Shown here: piece by piece, positions 36,620 to 44,056 of the stretch
Numbering within the stretch: the first letter of the stretch is position 1
Layout of the letters: each line of letters begins with the position of its first letter
DNA from: Cohnella sp. CFH 77786
Lineage (GTDB): Bacteria; Bacillota; Bacilli; Paenibacillales; Paenibacillaceae
Length of the DNA: 64,000 nucleotides
Assembly: GCF_019400745.1 (NCBI RefSeq)
Contig: NZ_WJIB01000005.1
Span: 62,001-126,000 of the forward strand
Reading direction: 5' to 3'
Notes under the pieces: generated by a model
What the model saw: the letters and a program-made list of their open reading frames with translations, nothing else
The model's database searches: none
What the model was told of the DNA's origin: nothing
Made by a program: the position numbers and the translations under genes

Positions 36620-37633
36620 TTGACAGACCGCACGATCGAACGGCTGGCCAGATCGTTTCACGTACGCGTGGCGAGCTCCCGGAAGATCAAATCCGGGGTG
36701 CGGATGCTCGTTGCCCCGAATGGAAAGGCGTACGCGCTGAAACGGATGCGCTGTCCCGCCTCCAGGCTGCGTTGGATGGACCGGGCATTGCGAATGACGA
36801 GGCGCGGATTTCCCGCCATCGCCTGGCGCGACCCGAACGGGCGCGACGGACGTCTTCTCTCCGCACGGTTCGGCGGCCGGGGTGCCGCATACGTTCTTAC
36901 TCCCTGGATCCGCGGCCGGGAGCCTTCGCCCCGCTCGGAACAAGATTTGCGGGCGTGCGCCGCGGCGCTCGCGCGATTTCATGCCGCGGGAAGCGAGGCG
37001 GCATTGTCGGAATCGGGCGGTTACAGCTTGCTGGGGAAATGGCCTTCCCTGCTGAAGGGCCGCAGCGCGCTTATCGCCAAATGGGTGCGGAGAGCGAAAC
37101 GAGGGGAGCTTCGGGGCACGCTTGGAGACTGGCTTCGCCGGCATGGGGACGATTTGCTCCGGAGAGCGGAAGAGGCGCTCGCGCTCCTGAAACGCAGCCC
37201 CTACCGGGAGCTGTGCGAATCTTCTTCGGGAAGCCGTGCGCTCTGCCATGGGGACAGCGGGCCCAAAAATTTCGTGCTGACCCGCGAAGGTCCGTATCTG
37301 ATCGATTTCGAAACGCTGCGGCTCGACCTGCGGGCTTACGATCTCTACCGCCTGATCCGGCTTGCATGCAAAAGCGGAGGATGGCGCTACGAAACGGCCA
37401 AAACCGTGCTTGACGGTTATCAAAGGGTCTCCAGGCTGAAGAGCTCCGAATTCGACATGATCAAGGTATGGCTTCTGTTTCCGAATAAGGCTTACAAAAT
37501 CTTGTCGCGCCTTGACGGACCGAAGGTCCGGAATCCGCGCCGTTTTGCGGGAACGTTGCAAGCGGCCGCATCCTCCGAACGCGGGCTGACGTCTTTTCTC
37601 CAGGACTGGGACCGCGATACGACGAAGGGTTGA
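36620..37633 (+). CDS. CotS-family spore coat kinase-like protein
   Basis: 337 residues, aminoglycoside-phosphotransferase/CotS fold. Lys in the ATP site (GKAYALKRM), then ALCHGDSGPKNFVL (catalytic HGD loop) and YLIDFETLRLDLRAYDLYRL (metal DFE). The TTG at 36620 is chosen: aaaggaga lies 7 bp upstream, and further upstream the frame overlaps the divergent YheC/D gene and is only its shadow. The downstream glycosyltransferase starts where this ends (TTGA/ATG within 6 bp), matching the B. subtilis cotS-cotSA pairing. Confidence 0.88.
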   Translation: MTDRTIERLARSFHVRVASSRKIKSGVRMLVAPNGKAYALKRMRCPASRLRWMDRALRMTRRGFPAIAWRDPNGRDGRLLSARFGGRGAAYVLTPWIRGREPSPRSEQDLRACAAALARFHAAGSEAALSESGGYSLLGKWPSLLKGRSALIAKWVRRAKRGELRGTLGDWLRRHGDDLLRRAEEALALLKRSPYRELCESSSGSRALCHGDSGPKNFVLTREGPYLIDFETLRLDLRAYDLYRLIRLACKSGGWRYETAKTVLDGYQRVSRLKSSEFDMIKVWLLFPNKAYKILSRLDGPKVRNPRRFAGTLQAAASSERGLTSFLQDWDRDTTKG

Positions 37634-37638
37634 AAGCC

Positions 37639-38760
37639 ATGAGAATTTGGGTTTTGACGAACGAATATGCGGGGGACGTCATCGGCGGTCTCGGCGTCGT
37701 GGCGACGAATCTGTCCAAGGCGCTGGCGCGCAGGGACGGCGTGCACGTCACGGTCATTTGCAAGGGGCCAAAGCGTTCCGTCACCGTGACGGAACGTCCT
37801 TCCCTTACGGTGATCCGGTTTCCCCGGGGGTCCCGATACCATTCGTACGCCAATCAAACCTTCCTCGCGGAACCTATTGCCGGATGGTTGAAACGTCGGG
37901 GCATTCCGAAACCGGACGTCATCCAAATCCACAGCCTGCAATGCGATAAGCTCGCCGAGTATTTCAAGTGGAGATACGGAACGCCCGTCATCTACACGTG
38001 CCATTCTACCGTGGCGGGGGATCATGGGCTGCGCGGCTGGGAGAAAATGGCTGCCCGCCAAGAGAGAGTGTTCCGGATCGCGGATGCCGTGACCGTTCCC
38101 AGCGAGTGGCAGAAATCGGTCATTCGGAGATTATATCCCGATTACTACCGTGAAATCCAGGTCATTCGCAACGGCGTTTCCGGAAGCTTCCGAAAGCGGA
38201 GGCGGCGGGTAAGCCGGTACCGTTTGCTCTACGTCGGGCGTTTGACGCGGAACAAAGGCATCGCGGAGCTGCTGCGCGCCGTAGCCTTGTTGAGGAGGAA
38301 TCATCGCCGGGTAAGGCTGCATCTCGTCGGAGGAGGGTCCCGCTACTACTCCTTACGGTTCAAAAAGTTGGCCCGCCAATTGAGATTGACCCGGAGGGTT
38401 CGCTGGCTGGGCAAACGCCATCCGCTGTCGGTGCAAAGAACGTACCGCAACTACGGCGCGGTCGTGGTGCCGAGCAAGCACGAATCCTTCGGCTTGGTCG
38501 CGCTGGAGGCGATGGCCAGCGGCGTACCCCTTGTCGCCACCCGCAACGGGGGACTCGCGAGTTTCGTCCATGATGGCAACGCGCAGGTGATCGCCGGGGT
38601 TACGCCTTCCCTGATCGCGTCGGCCATTCGGCGGATGTGGAGCGATCCGGCGTTGACCGCCGGCAGGGCGGAACAGGCTGAGGCGACGGCACGGGCTTAC
38701 CAATGGGCGGACATCTCCGGGCAGTATCACGAACTCTTTTACCGGTACCGAAGAGGGTGA
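37639..38760 (+). CDS. Glycosyltransferase family 4, CotSA type
   Basis: 373 residues. GGLGVVATNLSKALARR acceptor side; IYTCHSTVAGDHG, RNGVSGSF; donor side LLYVGRLTRNKGIAELLRAV and VPSKHESFGLVALEAMASGVPLVATRNGG. The ATG at 37639 (gaaggg 9 bp upstream) is preferred over a TTG overlapping the cotS stop. It immediately follows cotS, as in the Bacillus cotS/cotSA locus, so a spore-coat saccharide is the likely product (inference). Confidence 0.9.
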   Translation: MRIWVLTNEYAGDVIGGLGVVATNLSKALARRDGVHVTVICKGPKRSVTVTERPSLTVIRFPRGSRYHSYANQTFLAEPIAGWLKRRGIPKPDVIQIHSLQCDKLAEYFKWRYGTPVIYTCHSTVAGDHGLRGWEKMAARQERVFRIADAVTVPSEWQKSVIRRLYPDYYREIQVIRNGVSGSFRKRRRRVSRYRLLYVGRLTRNKGIAELLRAVALLRRNHRRVRLHLVGGGSRYYSLRFKKLARQLRLTRRVRWLGKRHPLSVQRTYRNYGAVVVPSKHESFGLVALEAMASGVPLVATRNGGLASFVHDGNAQVIAGVTPSLIASAIRRMWSDPALTAGRAEQAEATARAYQWADISGQYHELFYRYRRG

Positions 38761-38764
38761 GCGA

Positions 38765-39562
38765 ATGTCGACGCATAGATGGACGTTGGAGCGGGATTGG
38801 AAGTCGAAACGGCAAGGACAGGTGTGGATCGTTCGGGATTCCTCGGGGAACCGCGGCTATTTCAAATTCGCCCGCAAGGACCAATGGTATTATTCGGGTC
38901 CGCTCGTCGCGAACGAATATATCGCCGCGGCCCTAGCCAAACAGCTGGGTTTTCCCGTGGCCGACCTGGAATGGGCGGAGGTTGACGGTCCCGAGCGCCG
39001 GTCCGAGCGAGGCGTCGTGTCGCGCGCGGCAGGCGCCTGGGAAGTGATCACCTGGAGAGAGGCGGACAGCCGGGTTCGCCAGGATCCCGCGAAGTACGTG
39101 AACCGGTTTGGACAACTCCGGCAGCTGATCGTGTTCGACGCCTGGATCGCGAATCTGGACCGCGCATCGGGGAAAAACCTCATTCTGTACCGAAACGGAC
39201 CGCACGAGAAGTACGATTGGTATTTGATCGATCACGGGAATTCGCTTTACGGCTCGCCAAGAAAATGGAAGCGGGGCTCATGGAAATCCGCCTACTGGAG
39301 GAAGATTTGGCGTTACTATCATACGCCGAAGGGACTCCTTCGCGTTCAGTCGTCTTGGGCCGCGCTGAAACCGATGGTCCGCCGGATCGAAGGTCTGTCG
39401 TCCTCGCAGATCGAAGCGGCGTTGCGAAGCGTGCCGGCAGGATGTTTGCGCGGCCGCGACAGGCGCTTTACGAAACGATTTCTGCTAACCAGAAGAAATC
39501 AGCTGCGCGGCATGATCAAACGGTGGCTGGCTTACCCCGGGGTGAAGGAATCCCGGCTGTAA
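38765..39562 (+). CDS. HipA-like kinase-fold protein
   Basis: 265 residues, resembling the short HipA-like (HipA_2) proteins of bacilli: WIVRDSSGNRGYFKF (N-lobe, Lys at the ATP site), ANEYIAAALAKQLGFPVADLEW, LIVFDAWIANLDRASGKNLIL (catalytic D..N) and WYLIDHGNSLYG (metal DHG). There is no HipB-type antitoxin beside it, so it is not a toxin-antitoxin pair. It lies 4 bp after CotSA in the same operon. The target is unknown; a kinase or kinase-like coat function parallel to CotS is plausible. Confidence 0.8.
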   Translation: MSTHRWTLERDWKSKRQGQVWIVRDSSGNRGYFKFARKDQWYYSGPLVANEYIAAALAKQLGFPVADLEWAEVDGPERRSERGVVSRAAGAWEVITWREADSRVRQDPAKYVNRFGQLRQLIVFDAWIANLDRASGKNLILYRNGPHEKYDWYLIDHGNSLYGSPRKWKRGSWKSAYWRKIWRYYHTPKGLLRVQSSWAALKPMVRRIEGLSSSQIEAALRSVPAGCLRGRDRRFTKRFLLTRRNQLRGMIKRWLAYPGVKESRL

Positions 39563-39578
39563 CCGGTTTGCGGTGTCT

Positions 39579-39619
39579 GCCTCCCGGCCGACGGGGAATC
39601 GGCCGAGGAGGCTATTTTT
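39579..39619 (+). terminator. Terminator of the cotS-cotSA-hipA-like operon
   Basis: gcctcccggccga / tcggccgaggaggc hairpin (one bulged base) followed by TATTTTTA. Separates the coat operon from the peptide cluster. Confidence 0.85.
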
Positions 39620-39643
39620 ATGCCATGGGCGCGTGAACCAGTA

Positions 39644-39671
39644 ACAAGAGCGGAGCCGGATTCATAAATTA
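39644..39671 (+). promoter_or_regulatory. Sigma-K-like promoter of the precursor peptide gene
   Basis: AC (39644-39645), 17 bp, then CATAAATTA (39663-39671), which fits the sigma-K -10 pattern CATAnnnTA. No sigma-A pair of comparable quality is seen between the terminator and the precursor. Late mother-cell expression would suit the spore-coat neighbours. Confidence 0.4.
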
Positions 39672-39746
39672 TTTTGTCGATAGGCGCTTTCGTTAAGCGA
39701 CGCAGCAATCGCCCGGCATCAATTATGAAAATGGAGGGTTAAACCC

Positions 39747-40058
39747 ATGGATGAGTTTCAACAGGGACTTCAGAATCTGGACGTGTCCGCGTACCAGGCC
39801 GGTCCGGTCGTCCCTTCGGACGCGCAGGGCCAAGCGGTCGCGGGAGACCGGCTTTGCATCGGTTTGTGCATCGGTTTTGGCGTAGGCTTCTGCGCCGGTT
39901 TCTGCGGCTTCCGATGCGCGCCTTGCGCTCCGTGTGCGCCGTGTGCTCCCTGTGCGCCTTGTGCGGGATGCGCGGGATGCGCGGCGTGTGCGGGGTGTGC
40001 GGGGTGCGCCCGTTGCTTCCGCTGCGGCGGCTGCTTCCGCTGCCACCGCTGCTTCTGA
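39747..40058 (+). CDS. Heterocycloanthracin-family Cys-rich precursor peptide
   Basis: Substrate of the thiazole-forming enzymes downstream, 103 residues. Leader (about 1-36) begins MDEFQQGLQNLDVSAYQ, a pattern typical of this family (FQQ-L--L-V--YQ), followed by GPVVPSDAQGQ. The core (37-103) has 20 Cys and no Ser or Thr: first CIGLC and spaced Cys in a Gly/Phe stretch, then about sixteen Cys at strict three-residue spacing (CAP five times, then CAG/CAA/CAR, and CFR, CGG, CFR, CHR, ending CF). Coding DNA is a run of imperfect 9-bp repeats. ggaggg lies 8 bp before the ATG. All Cys are candidate azole sites (inference). Confidence 0.92.
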   Translation: MDEFQQGLQNLDVSAYQAGPVVPSDAQGQAVAGDRLCIGLCIGFGVGFCAGFCGFRCAPCAPCAPCAPCAPCAGCAGCAACAGCAGCARCFRCGGCFRCHRCF

Positions 40059-40096
40059 TCCGGAACCCGACACCATCCGTTCGTTTTCAGCGAGTT

Positions 40097-40137
40097 AAGC
40101 CCTGCGGCGCCGCGGCCCGCCAGGGCTTTTCTCTTTT
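40097..40137 (+). terminator. Terminator between precursor and maturation genes
   Basis: aagccctg (40097-40104) pairs with cagggctt (40121-40128), followed by a TTCTCTTTT tail. It would let the peptide mRNA outnumber the enzyme mRNA, with read-through supplying the latter. Confidence 0.75.
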
Positions 40138-40243
40138 CCGTCCGACATTCTCCGAACGGGAGTCGGACGAAGTCGGTTTTTCTTGGCATGATAGACAAAT
40201 TCCTGCACATACCCATAGAAGGGAGGGAAAGGAGGAATGGCGC

Positions 40244-42094
40244 TTGAAGCCGTCCATGCGCCCTAAGGTGAAGGGAGACACGTTTTTTCTTCCCGACCCG
40301 GAAGGGATCGTGTATTTTCGCAACAATCAAGGCTCGTTCCGAATGGAGGGCAGCATGATCGACCGCTGGATCGAGCAGCTGATCCCGATGTTCGACGGCC
40401 AGCATACGCTGGAGGCGTTGACCGACGGCTTGCCGGAGGCCCACCGGAACAGGGTGTACGAAATCGCCGCCACTCTGATCCAGAACGGATTCGCGAGGGA
40501 CGCCAGCGAAGACTTGCCGCACGGGTTGCCGGACGGCGTACTGGAGAGGTTCGCTTCGCAGATTGACTTCCTCGATGCCTTCGGAGGTTCCGGGGCGAAC
40601 CGCTTCCAGCGGTACCGCGAGTCGGAGGTGCTCGCAGCCGGCAGCGGTCCGATGCTCGTGTCGCTCGTCTCGTCCTTGCTGGAGTCGGGTTTGTCCCGTT
40701 TCCGCATCGTGGCATGCGGCAGTACGCCGACGGACAGGCGTCGGATCGGAGAGCTTGCGGCATATGCCCGGTTGACCGATCCGGAAGTACGCATCGAGGA
40801 ATGGGCTTATGGAGGGAACGTACCGTGGAGCGAAGTCGTCGGCCCGTTCGACCGGATTCTCTACGTTTCGTCCGAAGGCGGCATTCCCGAGCTTCAGGCG
40901 TTGCACCGGGTTTGCGTCGAACGCAAGAAGACGCTGCTTCCCGCCGTGTTCTTCGCGCAAGTCGGCATGGCGGGTCCGCTCGTGTCCCCGGAATCGGACG
41001 GGGACTGGGAGTCCGCCCGGCGACGCCTCCATCGTCACGAGATCGTGAAGGATCCGCTCGAGCATGCGCCGTCATCCGTTGCCGAGGCGATGCTGGCGAA
41101 CCTGCTCGCGTTCGAGCTCTTCAAATCTCTGACCGGAACCGGCGTGCAGGAGCTTCGGGACCAGATCTTCCTGCTTAATCTTGAAACGTTGGAAGGAAGC
41201 CGTCACGCGATTGTTCCTCATCCCGCCCTGAAAGCCCGTTACATCGAACCGCTTCGGGAACGGCCATTAACCTTACCGATGGACAGGGAATCAGGAACCG
41301 TGGAGGCTGCCAAGTTGTTCTCCGGTTTCACCCGGCTCACCTCCCCGGTCGCGGGCGTTCTCCACTGTTGGGATGAGGGGGATTATCGCCAGCTTCCGCT
41401 CTCCGTGTGCAGGGTGCAAGCCGCGGATCCGTTGTCGGACGGTCCGGCAGAGCTGCTGCCGGAGATCGTATGCGGCGGCCTTACGCATGAACAGGCGAGG
41501 AGGGAGGCGGGGCTCGCGGGGATCGAAGCCTATGCGACGCGTTTATTTGAGCGGCAGCCGGTACGGATGGGCGTCGGCGCGGGGGCGTCCGTCGCGGAAG
41601 GAATCGCGAGGGGACTGCACCGGTGTTTGCAGGAGCGGCTGGGAGATCGGGTAAGGGCGCTTCCCCCGGAGGGGTTGACTGCCGAAGCAATCGGGGTGGA
41701 GGATGGGGACCTGGCTTATTATTTAAGATCGTTGACGATCTTGCGGGGGCAACCGGAGATACGCGCCGGACAAGAGATTCTAGGTTTCCCCGTCCGTTGG
41801 GTGCGAAGCGGACCGGTCTGGTACGGCGCGGCGGGCTTGAACCGCACGGAGGCGCTGCGGAGCGCGGCTGCTCTGGCGTTATTGTCCGCCCAAACCGGTT
41901 CCGACGGGCCAGCTTCGGCGATTCTGCAGCCGGTGATCCGAGAAGCGGAGGCGGAGCAGCTGTCCGCCGCCGAACACGCATTGAGGCGCCGCGGCATTCG
42001 GCTCGCCGTATACGACTTGGCGATTGAACCCTTTATGAATGATATTCTGGCCGGCGTATTCGGGGTCGTTTTGCGAGAGGAGGGGGTCCGGTGA
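40244..42094 (+). CDS. Thiazole-peptide maturation protein (ThiF-like, leader binding)
   Basis: 616 residues, matches the putative thiazole-containing bacteriocin maturation family (ocin_ThiF-like), a partner protein that binds the precursor leader and feeds the YcaO enzyme. N-terminal VKGDTFFLPDPEGIVYFRNN and a winged-helix-like MFDGQHTLEALTDGLP (leader-recognition type), then an E1/ThiF-like Rossmann region (VLAAGSGPMLVSLVSSLLESG) that lacks an obvious catalytic Cys. The TTG at 40244 is chosen: ggagg ends about 8 bp before it. An ATG at 40237 is out of frame and too close to the ribosome site. The stop overlaps the next start (GTGA). Confidence 0.85.
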   Translation: MKPSMRPKVKGDTFFLPDPEGIVYFRNNQGSFRMEGSMIDRWIEQLIPMFDGQHTLEALTDGLPEAHRNRVYEIAATLIQNGFARDASEDLPHGLPDGVLERFASQIDFLDAFGGSGANRFQRYRESEVLAAGSGPMLVSLVSSLLESGLSRFRIVACGSTPTDRRRIGELAAYARLTDPEVRIEEWAYGGNVPWSEVVGPFDRILYVSSEGGIPELQALHRVCVERKKTLLPAVFFAQVGMAGPLVSPESDGDWESARRRLHRHEIVKDPLEHAPSSVAEAMLANLLAFELFKSLTGTGVQELRDQIFLLNLETLEGSRHAIVPHPALKARYIEPLRERPLTLPMDRESGTVEAAKLFSGFTRLTSPVAGVLHCWDEGDYRQLPLSVCRVQAADPLSDGPAELLPEIVCGGLTHEQARREAGLAGIEAYATRLFERQPVRMGVGAGASVAEGIARGLHRCLQERLGDRVRALPPEGLTAEAIGVEDGDLAYYLRSLTILRGQPEIRAGQEILGFPVRWVRSGPVWYGAAGLNRTEALRSAAALALLSAQTGSDGPASAILQPVIREAEAEQLSAAEHALRRRGIRLAVYDLAIEPFMNDILAGVFGVVLREEGVR

Positions 42095-44034
42095 CGGCGA
42101 CGGTTTCGATCATCGGGGAAGGTCGTTTGGCGGACCGGGTGAGCGACCGGCTGGGGACCGCGTACAAGCTCATCCGCCAGATCGACTTCCGGGACGGAGC
42201 ACCCCAAGAAGCGGATTTGGCGCTCGTGCTCAGCGACGGTTGGGCCCCGGGGCTTCATGCGATAGCGGAGGAAACGTTCCGCCGCATGGATACGCCTTGG
42301 ATTCGCGGGTTCGTATCGTTCGGCGAAGGCATCGCCGGTCCGCTCGTCCGTCCGGACGTACCCGGTTGTTCGCTGTGCGCGGACAGCCGCAAGGCGATGG
42401 CGGGGAGAGACCGCCGGGAAACGTGGCTCTTGAGGGAGCGGTTCACGGAACGGCAAACCTCGCCCCGGGACGTATGGGCTTCGAATCCGGGAATCCTCCA
42501 GCTTGCGCTGATCCTTGCGGAAGAGTCCGAGCGGCTGCTGAGGGGAGATCCCGTTCGGCTGGAGAACCGGATGTATTTATTGAATTTAACGACGTTAACC
42601 CTGACGCGACATTTCATTCTTCCCGACCCGCTGTGCCCGGTTTGCGGAAGATTGCCGGACGATTCCCCTGCAGACGCCCGGATCGCGCTGAGGGAAAGCC
42701 GCAAAACCGGAGCCGGAAGCTACCGGACCCGGCCGATGGAGCAATTGGAGAAAACGCTCGAGTCCGATTACCTGGATTACCGGACCGGGCTCTTGAACGT
42801 CAAAATGTACGATCTGCAATCTCCTTACGCCGACGCCAGCGTGAATTTGCCGCTTCCCCAGGGCGACGAAGGCACCGCGGGACGGACCCACCGGTATTCG
42901 GACAGCGTACTGACCGCGATCCTGGAAGGATTGGAACGGCATTGCGGCTTGCAGCCGCGGGGCAAACGGACTTCGGTCCGCGGCACTTATCGCCAGTTGG
43001 AGGAATTCGCCTTGTTTCCCGCCCGTGTCGGCTTGCATGCTGCCGAGCAATACGCGAGGCCGGACTTTCCGTTTCAAGCGTTCGATCCGGAGAGGAACAT
43101 GAACTGGGTATGGGGCTATTCGTTTCTCGAAGAGCGGCCGATTCTCTTGCCGGAGCCTCTCGTTTATTACGGCACGGGCTGCGGACAAGGGTTCGTCTAC
43201 GAGACGTCGAACGGCTGCGCGCTCGGCGGAAGCTTGGAAGAAGCGATTTTCTACGGCATCCTGGAGGTCGCGGAACGGGATTCGTTCCTTCTCGCTTGGT
43301 ACGCGCGTTTGCCCTTGACGCCGCTGGATCCTCATTCGTCGGGAGACGCGGAGCTGTCGCTCATGGTCGACCGGTTGCGGGAGACGGCAGGTTTCGAGGT
43401 GCTGCTGTTCGACTCCACGATGGAGCACGGCATCCCATGCATTTGGTCCATGGCCAAGAACACGGGAAGCCGGGGCGTGAATCTGATCTGCGCGGCCGGG
43501 GCGCATCCCGATCCGGTTCGCGCAGCCAAGAGCTCGATTCATGAGCTGGCGGGCATGGTCCTGTCCCAGAACGAACGGTTCGAGGCGAATCGCGAAACGT
43601 ATGCGCTCATGCTGGAAGATCCGTACCGGGTCAGGCAGATGGAGGATCATTCCATGCTGTACGCCTTGCCGGAAGCGGAAAGACGGTTCGATTTCCTGCT
43701 GAAATCCGGCAGGCGGACGCAGACCTTCGGGGAAACGTTCGCGCGCCCGGTCTGGCATCCCGATATGACCGAAGACCTGAAGGCGCTGATCTCCGTTTTC
43801 CGCCGGCTCGGGCTGGACGTCATCGCGGTCGACCAGACGTCGCCTGAAACGCTGCGGAACGGGTTGCATTGCGTCAAGGTGCTGATCCCGGGCATGCTCC
43901 CCATGACGTTCGGCTACCATTTGACACGTCTTCAAGGCTTGGATCGGGTCCTCCGGGTGCCGGCTGCGCTCGGTTTCGTCCCGGAGCCTTTGACGCTCGA
44001 AGAGCTCAATCCGCATCCGCATCCGTTTCCGTAA
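42091..44034 (+). CDS. YcaO cyclodehydratase with N-terminal docking domain
   Basis: 647 residues. Converts Cys of the precursor to thiazolines using ATP. N-terminal E1-like docking half (about 1-200) with two CxxC pairs, CSLC and CPVC, typical of the structural zinc. C-terminal YcaO half (about 240-647): HRYSDSVLTAILEGLERHCG (ATP/Mg motif SxxxxExxER-like), EEAIFYGILEVAERDSFLLAWY (ExxERD), SSIHELAGMVL, ending with the PxPxP tail (PHPHPFP) known in azoline-forming YcaO enzymes. GTG start at 42091 overlapping the previous stop. Confidence 0.92.
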   Translation: MTATVSIIGEGRLADRVSDRLGTAYKLIRQIDFRDGAPQEADLALVLSDGWAPGLHAIAEETFRRMDTPWIRGFVSFGEGIAGPLVRPDVPGCSLCADSRKAMAGRDRRETWLLRERFTERQTSPRDVWASNPGILQLALILAEESERLLRGDPVRLENRMYLLNLTTLTLTRHFILPDPLCPVCGRLPDDSPADARIALRESRKTGAGSYRTRPMEQLEKTLESDYLDYRTGLLNVKMYDLQSPYADASVNLPLPQGDEGTAGRTHRYSDSVLTAILEGLERHCGLQPRGKRTSVRGTYRQLEEFALFPARVGLHAAEQYARPDFPFQAFDPERNMNWVWGYSFLEERPILLPEPLVYYGTGCGQGFVYETSNGCALGGSLEEAIFYGILEVAERDSFLLAWYARLPLTPLDPHSSGDAELSLMVDRLRETAGFEVLLFDSTMEHGIPCIWSMAKNTGSRGVNLICAAGAHPDPVRAAKSSIHELAGMVLSQNERFEANRETYALMLEDPYRVRQMEDHSMLYALPEAERRFDFLLKSGRRTQTFGETFARPVWHPDMTEDLKALISVFRRLGLDVIAVDQTSPETLRNGLHCVKVLIPGMLPMTFGYHLTRLQGLDRVLRVPAALGFVPEPLTLEELNPHPHPFP

Positions 44035-44056
44035 ACTTGCGCCGGGGGCTGAGCCG

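Noticed and set aside
38765..39562. HipBA toxin-antitoxin system
   Set aside because: Only the HipA-like fold is present; no HipB-type gene on either side and the gene lies in a coat operon.
40237..40266. Nine-codon leader ORF before the ThiF-like gene
   Set aside because: Its ATG is one base from the GGAGG, too close to initiate; the TTG at 40244 fits the site and the family N-terminus.
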